Assembly: GCA_903813345.2 (NCBI GenBank)
Contig: CAIIXF020000012.1
Location: forward strand, 4,073,318 to 4,137,317
Length of the DNA: 64,000 nucleotides
Source of the DNA: Owenia fusiformis
Taxonomy: Eukaryota; Annelida; Polychaeta; Sabellida; Oweniidae
Reading direction: 5' to 3'
A program made the position numbers and the translations under genes. The notes beneath the pieces were generated by a model that was given only the letters and a program-made list of their open reading frames with translations, searched no databases and was not told where the DNA came from. Positions 1 through 13,400 of the stretch are shown in pieces (the stretch's first letter is position 1; every line of letters begins with the position of its first letter).

Positions 1-289
1 GAGTTAAAATCTAGCGAACACATAGCTTCTGGAGAGTTGACAATTCCAATTGTTCACCTCTATGGTGCATTATTAAGCAAAATGCCAAGAGGTTAGATAG
101 TTGTGTTCTGGAAATGAACTGAAATACAATATTTTTGTTCGGTGTTCGGAACAATGAATCTCGATCCACAAATCAGAAGGGATATGCATGAGTAATGGAG
201 TATCTAGATATCTCTGAAAGTTATTTCCTCACCTGCCTTGTGCTCATGAATTGAAAAGATTCCATATAGTACTTGCCTGCACATGGATT

Positions 290-1045
290 TCATAGTATCC
301 ATTAATAGTACAGTGTACTAGACATGGATTGAAAGCAGCCATATAGTACTACATATGAATTGAAAGTACAGATATAGTTCTTCCATACACATGAATTAAT
401 AGTATCTATACAGTACTTGCCTCCACATGAATTGAAAGTACTGATATAGAACTTGCCTCCACATAAATTGAAAGTACTGATATAGTACTTGCCTCCACAT
501 GAATTGAAAGTACTGATATAGTACTTGCCTCCACATGAATTGAAAGTACTGATATAGTACTTACCTCCACATGAATTGAAAGTACTGATATAGTACTTGC
601 CTCCACATGAATTGAAAGTACTGATATAGTACTTACCTCCACATGAATTGAAAGTACTGATATAGTACTTGCCTCCACATGAATTAAAAGTACTGATATA
701 GTGCTTACCTCCACATGAATTGAAAGTACTGATATAGTACTTGCCTCCACATGAATTGAATGTACTGATATAGTACTTAACTCCATATGAATTGAAAGTG
801 CTGATATAGTATTTACCTCCACATGAATTGAAAGTACTGATATCGTACTTGCCTCCACATAAATTGGAAGTACTGATATAGTACTTACCTCCACATGAAT
901 TGAAAGTACTGATATAGTACTTACCTCCACATGAATTGAAAGTATCCATATTGAACTTGTCTCAACATGAATTTAAAGTATCCATAGAGTACTTGCCTAC
1001 ACATGACTTGAAAACATCCATAAAGTACTTGCCTACACATGCTAT
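290..1045 (-). repeat. 36-bp minisatellite downstream of EIF3C
   Basis: The unit is about 36 bp, with GAATTGAAAGTACTGATATA plus GTACTTGCCTCCACAT. It is repeated about 15 times cleanly from 400 to 960, with decayed copies on both edges. 36 nt is 12 codons, so long open frames exist on the minus strand (to 215 aa), but they are repeat artefacts. On the minus strand each unit has GGAGGTAAGT or GGAGGCAAGT, a GT- or GC-type donor look-alike. Confidence 0.95.
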
Positions 1046-1414
1046 TATACTACACAAAAAGCTTATAATATACTTTACATTCATAACATACTCAAACAAT
1101 TACCTGCTTATTTACAGCTCAAAGGCAGAGGGTTGTTTTTATGATATTTTAAAACACCACAAATGCTACCCATCTTTGTTCAAATTTTTTTATATAAATC
1201 AAATGCATGGTAATGTTTAAGGCTTAAGTAAAGCATGCGTCTGATGTTATATGTACACATTGTTTGGCTTACAAAGAATGAATAGACATTCCAACATTTA
1301 CTCAACTTAGTACAGAAAACTAAATGTGTTGAAGATGCATGCTGGGATAACTATTCTTCCTTTGTGCATTATCACTAGTGTAGTGATATGAAATAGTGCA
1401 TTAATTTGGGCAAA

Positions 1415-1464
1415 TTACTCACTTCCACCGTATCCCTCCCCTTCCTGGTAGTTCCTCTTTTGTC
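1415..1464 (-). CDS. EIF3C: EIF3C terminal coding exon 19 (residues 867-882 and stop)
   Basis: The acceptor caccag|GACAAA is at 1464. The exon encodes [15 protein letters not shown] and then TAA at 1417-1415. The bases GTGAGTAA across the end also form a good donor, so an alternative or further exon is possible. I saw no AATAAA on this strand between here and position 1. Confidence 0.65.
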
Positions 1465-4400
1465 CTGGTGATTGAAAGCAAATAGTGTTCAAAATCAAAT
1501 ATGATTAAAACAAGTGCATAAAATAAAACAAGGTATTAAAAATCCAAATGCATTGTTTCTAGGGAATTCAATTCAGAAAAAAATTTAGCCTCTTGTCAAA
1601 TATTGTTTCCAAATTTTAAGCCTAGTAATACAAAGCTTAACTCGAGACTAAATATAATTTCAAGTATTTTTCCAAAACAATTCCTGAAAACATCAAGTAT
1701 ACCTTTAGGAGAATTCATAATATAAAATGTTCAATATATATTTTCCTGAAGAAATCTATTGGCTCCTTACTTACCTATATGTTCGGTCCAAACAAGCTTA
1801 AGGTGTGCAATGTCACACAAGAATCACTCATTTAATTGTAAAATGAAGTCAAATCAACATTAACCAGAATTTTCCATTAAAATCAAATGAATCTTAAAAA
1901 TGAATTATGTACCCTTGAATTAAGAAACTTCTGCCCTGCAAATCTTGTCTTTAATTGCATTATTTTTTCTTGTCATCAATGGTAGATTGGAATGAAAAAT
2001 TCTAGTTCAGTACCATATCCAGATAATTTTAATCCAATCAAAAAGTGGCGTTTGGTAAATCCCAACTGGGAAATTTCACGCGGGTCCAACGATGCACATT
2101 GAAAAACCATTAATTTGAATTTTAGACCTCCCAGATGTTTGAAAATCAAGGATTGTGAATGTCATAATGTACCACTTTTCTCCAAACTTGTTCCATTAAA
2201 ATCAAAACAAAAATGTGTTACTTGTTGGTATATTATTCTGTGATGCAGAGTCGCTCCTTTTAGCGGCGTTTGGGTCCCCAGTTGTGAGAAGCGCTTCTTA
2301 TAACTGAATTTGCTGTTATTGAAAATGCCACAGATTGATTTATGAAAAGACAAGAGCATATTCTATTTCCAAATTGAGATTTACCATTCACCCAAAATTT
2401 TTTATAGAAAACCACCACCCAGGCATACTGATCAAATTGCATTAACTAGCTTAATTTTTAGTGCATATGTACTAACTCAAGTACACATGTACTAACTCAA
2501 GTGCAACTGGACTTACCCCATTGCTTCTGACCTGGCCTTTGAACATAAGTTCCATCTAAAAATAATAACAATAGAAATTGTGAAAATAAATGCACTAAGA
2601 TCAAAGTATTAATAAATGTTTCATGCTCCAGATTAATTGGAACTTCAGAACAAAATGTTATAATACGTCAATACGTCATCTGGCCATATTGCTTATACCA
2701 GAAAGATTCCTTTATTTATTATTCTGTTTCAATACAATCAAAACATTTTTGTCTTAAATATTATATTTATCATTTATGCTTAATAGTAATTAATCATTGC
2801 AATTTTGCATTATATACTACAACTTATGTCAATTCTAATTCATCAATAGATTTGAATGTATAATAAAAACTATTTCCCGATTCTTACCTTTATTTTGGCC
2901 TCCTTTATTAAACTGGTAAAATTGTCCCATTTTGAACTTCATAATATTTTCATTATTTTCTACCAGTGATGCTACCTTCTCGGAGAGCTGTAGCGCGAGA
3001 GATTGGAAGCGAGTAGGTTCTGTACGATGCATGACAACAGTCTGGGTGGGTTCATCTAGAGAGGCCTGAAATATATATTAGTATGAGTGATTTGTGATCT
3101 ACAAGAAAATATTGAATGCTGACTAAAATTGCCTATTGAGGAATTGTATAACTTTGCTTGTTGTTTTCATTCATTTTGCCTGATATTTTCAACTATTTTG
3201 CCTCTTATTTTCATTCATTTTGGCTGCTATTTTCATTTCTCAAGACAGATATTTTCATCAATTTTGCCTGTTATTTTCATTTATTTAGCTTGTTATTTTC
3301 ACTTATTAAGCCTCTTATTTTCAGTTGTTTTGCCTGTTCTCAGAAATTCTAAGGAAACTCCCAACACATGTGTCTAAACTATTGAATTCATACCATAAGT
3401 TCTTCATTGATAATCATCTTGCTTATAATAGAGTGAACGACAGCCTTCTCAAGCTCAAACATATCTGCCAAAGTGACCATGCTGAGAGAGTCATAGACAC
3501 TGCTGTATGTGAAGAGGTACGTTCGAAGAGATTCCTCCTGGATCTTTGTCACTATCATATCTCTGGTCTTCTCTGGTTGGTAGAACAACTCCCACACCTG
3601 GAGATAGCGTAGAAACATTCAATAATTCATCATATAGAAATATACCTTGTTAACAGTAAATCAATTGTTCAAGTTATTGCTAAGCGATTTCAGTCTTAAC
3701 AATGAACAGAATATAATTTTTGGTCATATTTTGTGCCATAAATCATAGAATCAGTCTTTATTTCTATGTTTGGAGTTTTTTAGTCAGAGAATGAATGCAG
3801 AAAATATTTCAGGGAAAACACTAAAGTTTGATTCAAGTTCATTTTCTCTTCTCATATCTCCATTTTGAAATACCATTTTTCATTGAGTTCCAAGCTGAAC
3901 ACATTTATTCACATTGGCCCCAACATTGTTCATAATTTTACCAAAATTTCAAATACCTTGGTGTTCATCTTTTCATTGATTACATAATTCTTGCAACTTC
4001 TCCAGTCTCCTGTCTTCATTGATTTAGAGGCAGCTACGACGTGTTCTCTCATACTCTCAGGGGGGCCGACTAGGGGCTGACGATCACTCACACGCATCAC
4101 ATGGTGGAAGTTCTTGCTGATCATACGACGACGTGCATCAAATTCATGAGCTGAAATAACAATGAATTTTGAATGAAACTGACACAGGAAAAGAAGTGAG
4201 GAGATAATGTGCATTTTAATTTGGCTTTGATCATTCAAGGGTTCGGAAATGAGTAAACCAGTGAATAAGTGAAGGTGAGCCATAGGATATCATATCATTG
4301 TCCCCGAATAACAAGTTGTGCCAAAATATATTCCACTTAAAAGAATATAGGTGTGTTTTATTTATGAGCATCATGTCACAGATTACCCAGTCTGCCTTGA

Positions 4401-7400
4401 AGTCATCAGGCTGGTTTCACAGAGGAAAAAGATATCTCAATCTGTACAAGAATAAATAAAGTCACAGATTTAGACTGCCATCAATATGAAATATCAGACT
4501 ACAGCCTTATAAAAATAGAATTAGCATAGAAGGTCAATTTTAGATGTCATATATGGTAATTTGAAGAAAAGCATAATATTCTAACCTGCCATATATGGAA
4601 TTTCCAGCAACATGGCGGATACCAGATAAACACATTCCAGAAGTTCTAAGTTTATATGCATGTGGTATGGCATCTGTCGACGTTTCTCAATTTTCTCTTC
4701 TTCAGCTGTTCTTTCACGCTGACGTTGCAACAGTAAACCCTGTAATGCAATAGATACTTCTTGAAACAATAGTTATCTTCTACTGCAAATATTATCTACT
4801 GCAGAAATGAGTCAAAGTGATACCAGAGTGTACAAAAAGCGCCTATAATAGGATTTCTTCATTCTTAACTCCATTTCAGGCATCAACTTTTCAAAAAACA
4901 AAAACAAAATTACCAAAAATATGACAATTTTTCAAATTGCCCATCTCAGCATTTATATATCATAAGTCATGACACGCCACAAATATGTTTCACCTGAGCT
5001 AGCAGTTCCTTGGCTCTCCCAGTACTCTGTATGTCCACAAGTGCATTATGGGAATCCTTGATGTGTCCCTGTCTAAACGCGCACAGACCTAGCTGTACCA
5101 TAGTTCTGTTGTACAAGATCTACAAATAAGACAAAGATTGCCCATCATCAACAACAATGAATAGAGTCATGTTGCCATGTGGTCAACACTTTTAATGGGC
5201 TAAAATGTGTAATTTAAGATGATATGAATTATTCTGAGGAATGGAACTTGGCCCTACTGAAATTTTTTGTGTTCCTTACAGATAGATGTTACTCTATTAC
5301 GACAATAATATATTGAACAGAAACCTTTTAAGTAATAAAATTACATCATGGCACAAATTGACAAAAGCAACAACAATATCATACCTGTGTTGGTACATCA
5401 GAATGTTGAATCATATCTTGCAAATGAGACATCAGCATTAGGTCTCTTGCGTCATACCAGCAGTCATGTATAGCCAAATGGTAGATCTGGCATAACATAG
5501 CTTGGGTCCTCAATCTGTCTGTGTTATCTTTGGAGTAGATGTACGTACACAGACGTTTCATTAGAGCCCCTGAACTCAGATCTCTACCCATCATGTAGTC
5601 TTCCTCAAACTAAACAAATACAAACATATATTTATGATTGAAATAGCCAAATGGTAGATCTGGCATAACATAGCTTGGGTCCCTAGCCTGTTTGGGTCAT
5701 ATTTGAAGTTTGTTTATTTCCAGATGTCATGAAGGGTTAAACAACTATACATGACAGATAAATTTACATTGCAAAGACCCAATGGTTCTGTGTTTAATGA
5801 ACACCTAATGATTATTTTTTCCAATTTAAGATTGCAACCTCCCCAAAAATGATCCTATTGTTCCACACAGTATTTTTTCTCAACTGGGTGCAAAATTCTC
5901 ATGTCACAATTCAAGTGGGTGTTAAGTAAATGGATTTTCAAGTGGGTGCAAGCCTTTTTAAATCTCAATTAGGTTAAACTCTCATTTGCTCTACTAACGT
6001 ACCTTGTAGTATGTATGCATGATTCTCCTAAGATAGATTCGACAGAGCTCATCAGACGTGGATTTCTCTTCCATATAGACTTGTAATTTTTCAATAATGC
6101 TGCATACAACTGGCTCATCCTTCAACCTAAAATGAACGGATCATGTTTAAAAAGGAATTCACGGAGGCAAAACCATCTCCAATCGAACCATTACATTTAT
6201 GTAAGGAATATTCGAATATATCAAGGTAAGTTAAGGTAGGTAGTGTAGAAAAAGTTCATACTCAGAAAAACACAAGTCTCAAAGTCTTCAACACTATGTG
6301 TACCTTGAAAACAATCCATTCAGGATTCCACAATTACATTATTATGTATTTTGTTCAAAAATAATTTATCGTAGTTAAGATAGTCTTTTAGTTTTTGTAT
6401 TCTTTTTTCTTCCTTAACTAGGTATTTCTATAGACCAACCATGTGTTGAAGAAAGGTGGTCGGCTAGACAAAGAATTAAATTCCAATAGAAATGACAGAG
6501 ATCATACTAACCTGTCAACATATTCGGTGCTATGGGCATCACAAGCTTGAAGCATCTTAGTGAACTCTTCGTCCATTCTCTCAACCATAGTGAGCACACA
6601 CCCCCTCACTTTGAATGGACTTTCCTGAAACAAAATACAATATCATGAGCACTCACACTCTCACTTTGAATGGACTTTTCTGAAACAAAATACAATATCA
6701 TGAGCACTCACACCCTCACTTTGAATGGACTTTCCTGAAACAAAATACAATATCATGAGCACTCACACCCTCACTTTGAATGGACTTTTCTGAAACAAAA
6801 TACAATATCATGAGCACTCACACCCTCACTTTGAATGGACTTTCCTGAAACAAAATACAATATCATGAGCACTCACACCCTCACTTTGAATGGACTTTTC
6901 TGAAACAAAATACAACAAATATCATGAGCACACACCCTCTAACTTTGAATGGACTCTCCTAAAACAAAATGCAACATGAGCATACACACCCCTAACTTTG
7001 AATGGACCAATCCTCCTGAAACAAAATACAACATGATCAGCACACACCCCCTCACTCCAGCAACAAAATAAAAAAATAAATAAATAGATTTATACCCTAA
7101 ATTTTCTCTTAACATTCGAGCCCGTATAATGTTGTAAATTTTGTAATGAAAACTGAAATAAATTATTTTGAAATTGAATTTGAAATTAAATTGATTCAAT
7201 TTCTCTGACTTTCTGCTTTCCTTAATCAAAGTTTCCATTCAAATGCAAAACCATCATGACTTACTACTAGAAATGAATACTTACAGTGACTTGCTCACTA
7301 TCTTCAGGAATCTTCTCCCACACAGTTATGTTAGGGTTGTTCACAAGGATTGCAATCAATTCATTCAGATGAGAGATCAACCTGAAAAAGAACACACAAA

Positions 7401-10400
7401 ACTGCCAATGAAATGGTTGCTCTGATAAAATGGTTCATCTGGTGAAATGGTTGTTCCAATTAAACTAATAATGAATGATACGGAACCCCCCAAGATTTTG
7501 TAAAATTTGTTGAAAACACATTTGCAAGTAAATTTCAGCATACCCCCCTTTTGGGGCTCGCTTCGCTCAAAGTGATTCAAACCCCAAAAATCGCACTCCC
7601 TTCACATTTCAATGAGCTGAGGAAAGGGCAGATACCATGGGGTTCAACTAAGAGCAGGAAAGAAGCAGTTTTCTCTGAATGTTTTTATCAATATCCTTTG
7701 TTTTTGTTACTTTCCAATAATAAATTCAACTTGTTGTTTTCTTTCATTTTTTCCAATTGTGAGAAATTCTTATAGAACACTGACAGTGACATTATAACTA
7801 CTTACTTTTCCCAGAGTTCAGATTTCATGCACGTCGCAATATTTGGATTGTAGTCGAACACGGAGGAAATATGACACAAAAGTATCTTAACATCCAACCC
7901 AATTCCGAGATTATTTGTGTTAGCTATAGTACGTAACTCTTCCATCAACTCGATTTGTTCCTGACGATCTGTACCCTTCTTACCACGTGCAGAAACAAGC
8001 TCCATGAGCTTTTTGAGGATAACTTCGTGGTTAATTTCTGTATTCTTAGCGAACATTTTGGGACGCTTTTTCTGAAAAGGAACAATGACCTTGTAAGTAA
8101 TTAAATTTCAGTATATTGGCAGAAGTCTTTCTTTCTCCAAATGATATTTAAGACACTTCATTTGCTGTTATGCAGGGCCTTATAGGTCATCCCAAAAACA
8201 TTTTTTCATATAGAGAATGATGCAAATTACGACTTGCTTTTCTGCAAGTGGCGATACCACGGGATACTAGAGTATCCGCGTATATTGAGTATGACCGGTT
8301 CTTAGGCTACGAATATGACCTGTTTTGGAAAGTCATGAGAGGCACAGCTGCTTAAAAATGGAAAATAAAGGTTAACTTCTATATTATCCTTTTTGAACTT
8401 GTGTTTGTTGAATATAGTTTATGCTGTATTTAATAGAAATGTAACAAAAAAATGTTAAACATGAGCTATTTTAGCAATGTAACTGTTCATAATGGAATAT
8501 CAATCAGAAAGTACAGATTTCTCGCCTTAGAGCCAAATCATTAATATCACAGTAGAAAAAAACAAATCCTAAACCTTTTTATGGCTAACCTGAACAAGAT
8601 CTCCAAATCTCAGTTTATATGATCCCCCGTAGAGTGAGCAAGAGAAGAGTTTATCTTTTCCCAGAGGATACGCTTGTGAAATGTCATGGAAACGAGTGTA
8701 ACACGGCCCACTGATTGATGTGATCGGAATGTTACCGGTATCACATTCTCAACTTTTCAGTTACATTCTCAACTAACCCCCCTAAGGTCTGTAATATGTC
8801 ATTTATACCTTAGGCCTAAGGTCAGTGTATTGAAGTTTTCAATGATAAGACCTTAGGCCTAAGGTCAGGTAAATGACTAAACCATTTATTATTGAGACCT
8901 TAGGCCTAAGGTCATGTAAACGGTATATGAAAGTATATCGACGAGACCTTAGGCCTAAGGTCGGATGTATAAGGAAACCATGCATCGATGAGACCTTAGG
9001 CCGGGTGTAGAATACGAGTGTATGCGGTGCATGATAGGAATTTATCCGAATGTGAGCGGTGTAGAATACGAGTGTATGCGGTGCATGAGACGAATTTATC
9101 CGGTACAGGATTACAGCATACCCAACAATTCTCCAATGTTTATCCCACTGTGATCGTTTTGGCATTAAGTGAAGTTTAAACCATATGTTCATTTTTGTTC
9201 CAGATCCGAGGAAGAAATGTGGAATATGCACTTTTAAATCACATTACCTAAATGACTTCCTGAGTCATTTCAATGATGAACACCCATTTGCAAACATTAT
9301 TATTCATATGCCTGTTCAGAAACAAGGAAAGTGGAAATACAATGAACTTAACTATGAATCTACAAAAGGTCTGAAATGGGACAACATAATTATAATCAAA
9401 CAAGGCTATTGTTTTCGGTCTACGTTTAACTGAATTCTTTTGGAAAAAATAGGCTCTTGACACTATAAGTCATCTACTCTTATTTAGTTCTTCCCACTTT
9501 ATATTGGAGACCTACTGCAAGCGTCTGAAGAGCCTCAACATTCTGGTATTTCGAATTACCTTTTGCATCTGTCACGCTAAAAGTCGTATCCAAACACCGG
9601 TTAAATGCCGATCCAAGACATTTCACAACCGTATTCTCCAATAATGGGGCACCAGTGACATTCGTATTCTCAAAAATTCAAAGATGTATCATATTTGGAC
9701 AGAGCAGGCTAATTTATTTAAAATATCCATGACTAATTCGTAGATCTAGCTATATATTATACATAAGATGTGTCATCCTCTTCGGAGTTGCGTTGTGTTA
9801 CACAAAAACTGATCAAAGATGCTGGAAACTAGGATTTTACGGCTTCAATCTAATATTAATACGTTTTCTCTTGATTAAGGCCCCTTGTGATATGCCTGGC
9901 ATTATAAGTATACCAAGTATCATTCATTGACCAAGTAGGATAAAAAGAAAATGTTCGAAAGTGTTCATAAAAAGCAAGTACTCACCTCGTCTGTTTATAG
10001 GAACAGAAATACGGTCACACTCGTAAGCTTAGAACCGGTCATACTCAATATACGCGGATACTCTAGTTACCCGTGGATACGTAATCAGATCTCTCAATCC
10101 ATCTTTTCAAAAAACAAAGAATGTAATTGTGAAGATACTCACCTCCAAAAATTGTCCTCCAGGAACCACTTCCCAGTCTCCTCCAGCATCTTCCTGATCT
10201 TCATCTTCTTCTTCAACCTTCTTCTTCTTCTCAACTTTCTTCTTGTCTTTCTTTTCCTTCTTTTTCTCTGCCTCTGCTGGGGTCCTAATAGAGGAAGAAA
10301 CACATAGCAGTTTAAAATTTTGAATTGCAATTTTACCTTATATTTTTGATTGATTCAATACAGCCATCAAAATAATTAATTGAACAGTTGATTTTTATTT

Positions 10401-13400
10401 AGTGTTGATGATTTCGAAGGGTCGAATGCAGAACAGCAGAATCAGTTCAGCCTTTGCCAACGAATACTTTTGGAAACCAGGGTCAATCTTTCCAAATATC
10501 AAACACCTTCCATAAAAATGTTGGAGACTATAAAAATGGACCCCTGGCCACTTAAGTTCAAAATCAACCAGCCTGACCTCTCAGGTCACACTATCTAATA
10601 ATATTGCAAAACAAAAAAGATATTCTAAGATTTCATCTATCTATAGAGAAATTCCAGCTTACTTTTTCAAGAACTTCTGTAGAATGTTGGTGTAATCTTT
10701 CTCTTCATCAGAGCTAGAGCTCGACTCATCTGAGTCACTTCCCCAGTCCATAGAATCGTCAGATGAGTCATCGTCCATTTTGGGCTTGGGTTCAGACTTT
10801 TTCTTCTTTTCAGCTTTCTTTATGAAGTCGGCAGCCTTCATGACATCTCCTTCAGTCTCACTTTCGGAATCGCTCGATTCTGTAATTATCAATGAGTCTT
10901 GATTGTGTTATTTTGATAAGGCAAATGAAAAGTCAAAATCAAAAACACCAAATGAGACATAATTTTTTATTGAAGATAAGAATACACTTTTTATACCCAA
11001 TTTCTAGGGTCATACTGGTGCCAATTGAATTCTAAACTGATGCCAATCTAATGCTACATTGATGCAATTCTAGTGCTTAACTAGCGTTAACTTTGGTACT
11101 GTACCTTCCACCTCCTCCGCTGAAACATCACTCTCTTTGTCAGGGGCCTCTTTGTATTTACTCATATCATCCTCAAAGTCTCGGATGTACTTCCTGAACT
11201 TTTGGCGGAGGGTCGTCAATCCCTTGGCATTCAGCTTGCTCATTTTCTTCCTTTGTTCCCGGTCTTCCCATACCTGTAATATTAATTTTTATTATATGAC
11301 TGTCACATTTCTCACTCTCTGATTGGTCTATGCCCTATATGTGACTAAGATATAACAAGACAGGGAGAGGTTCAGTAAATATCTACTATTAATAGACAAA
11401 AATGACTTGTAGTCCAAATGAAAAGCGACAATTTGATTGCAAAAATTTTCATTATTGAGAATCTACAGATTTCCATAGAATTAGAAAATCATAAAAATTG
11501 TCAAACAATATAAACAAGGCATTTACATGCAAAATGTCACGAACTGCTACTTGATACAGATACAGAACATAAAACACCAACTAACGCCACAAAATAGTTG
11601 GAAACTATAATAATATGTCAACACTTATGACATAAAAAAATTTTAAAACATGAAACATATATCATACCTCTCCAATGAACTCTTCCAGTTCTACGAGATT
11701 GCGGATATAGAATCTTGGCTTTCCCTCCTCTTGGATGATCTTCTTGCATTTGTCATAAGCCTTCTGTTGGTCTTCAAAATCTACAAGGACAATCAAAATT
11801 TAGTTCAATGCCATCTCTGTCAAGTTAAAACAAGGCATTAACATGCAAAATATCACCACCTGCCATTTGTTACAGACACTGACTGCAGAGCACCAAAAGC
11901 CATCTTCAAAATCTACAACGATAATCACAATTTAGTGGTGTCATTAAAAATGGAAACACAGGGAAAAGAATGGAATCAGCAAGGAATAAATACAACTGCC
12001 AAATACAAAAACATAATGTCAGATAATCAGTTTGTTCATTCATCAAAGGTTATATACTTTTTATCTTCAATTTCAACTATTACGATTGCAAAAGCTCAAC
12101 ATGTGAGCTAACACACTGGGCCAAATTGTGACATCTTTGATTTTGCGCCATCTATAACATTAACGCCATATTGGATTCAAAACAATCGTAATACCTATCA
12201 TCAAACCCCATTTAGTGAAATCATTCAGCCACGCATTTGAAAATTTTACTAGTTATGGGCAACACATAGATTGATTTGTATCATTTTTTTCATAGCCCAA
12301 CCATATGTAGTTTTGAAGTTCTTAAAGAATTAGGTCGAGCCGTCAACTGTCAGTATTTTTAACGCAAAAATGTCAATTTTCAAACAGGTCTAACAGTGAT
12401 AAATATTTGAATATCAAGAATCTGAAAATATACGATTGTGAATCACAACGATGTTTATTTGGGCTGAAAATCTTAAAGAGATTGATAAAGAAATGAAAGT
12501 TTGGTAACAAGAAAAGTTTTCCACATTGGATTCTAATTACATCTTTGTCATGACAAATTTGAAAACGAGGCTTACGAATGTACATTCGCACCTCAAATTT
12601 GAATACCTGATTCACCAATTATACCTCATTCTGGCTCGTCATGTAAAAACTGGACAAAGTTTCAGATAGAAGTCAAATCATTATTGACAGGTTCTATGCT
12701 TTAATCTTAATACATGTAAGATTTATTCGAATGTATATCATGCACAGTGTACAGGGTGATCCAGAGATAAGACCAAAGATATTAAATTATTTGATAACAC
12801 TACACTGAAATTCATTCAATTTGAATGTAAATATTTACAATACATACCTGAACAAACTTTTGCACAATCTTTAATCTTTTTGTGATTCTTCATGTCTTTT
12901 ATCAGTCCTCTCAACTCATCGTACCTAAAAGTGAAATGTACTTTGAAAACGATCAATTGTAAAACATAAACAGGGTTCTCTGCCCTGGGCTTGTTCCTTA
13001 GCTATTTATAACTAAATTATTTATCACCAATCTTCTTTACCTCTTATCCTTCCTGCTTTTAACCACACGCTTTTCATCCTCTTCATCGTCAGAGAACTGG
13101 AAGTTCCTGAAATCAAAAAGTAAAATGTTATCATTTTTATCTTCTACGGAAAAGTATTTGAAGTATAAAACTACAAAAGGCCTGGTTCATATTACACATT
13201 TTGAGCTCATACAAACATAAATTCTTAACACCTCAGTAGACAAATTAATAAAAATAAAATGTTGGTATCTACACTGAACAAGATGCCAAAGTCAGTTACA
13301 AAAAAATGTGGCTTTAATGTTTTCAAAACTGTCTTTTAGGGCAAGAAGAAGAAATACCTCAGAATTCATAGATGAAAATATGAATTCTGGGGTTTTCCCC

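Larger units (their letters stand above)
8253..10083. mobile_element. 1.83-kb TIR element in EIF3C intron 7
   Basis: About 65-bp inverted repeats bound the element. The left arm, with CTAGAGTATCCGCGTATATT at about 8267, returns inverted on the right at about 10030-10072 with few changes. Inside are a 48-bp-spaced palindrome array (8807-9003), a doubled GAATACGAGTGTATGCGGTG unit (about 9010-9090) and a zinc-finger ORF. No target duplication is clear and no transposase was recognised, so the superfamily is unassigned. Confidence 0.75.

Noticed and set aside
302-949. 215- and 174-aa open frames on the minus strand
   Set aside because: They are repeats of a 36-bp minisatellite, whose length is divisible by three. 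No conserved domain.
406-960. CRISPR-like array (36-bp period)
   Set aside because: No unique spacers; the whole unit repeats, and the genome is eukaryotic.
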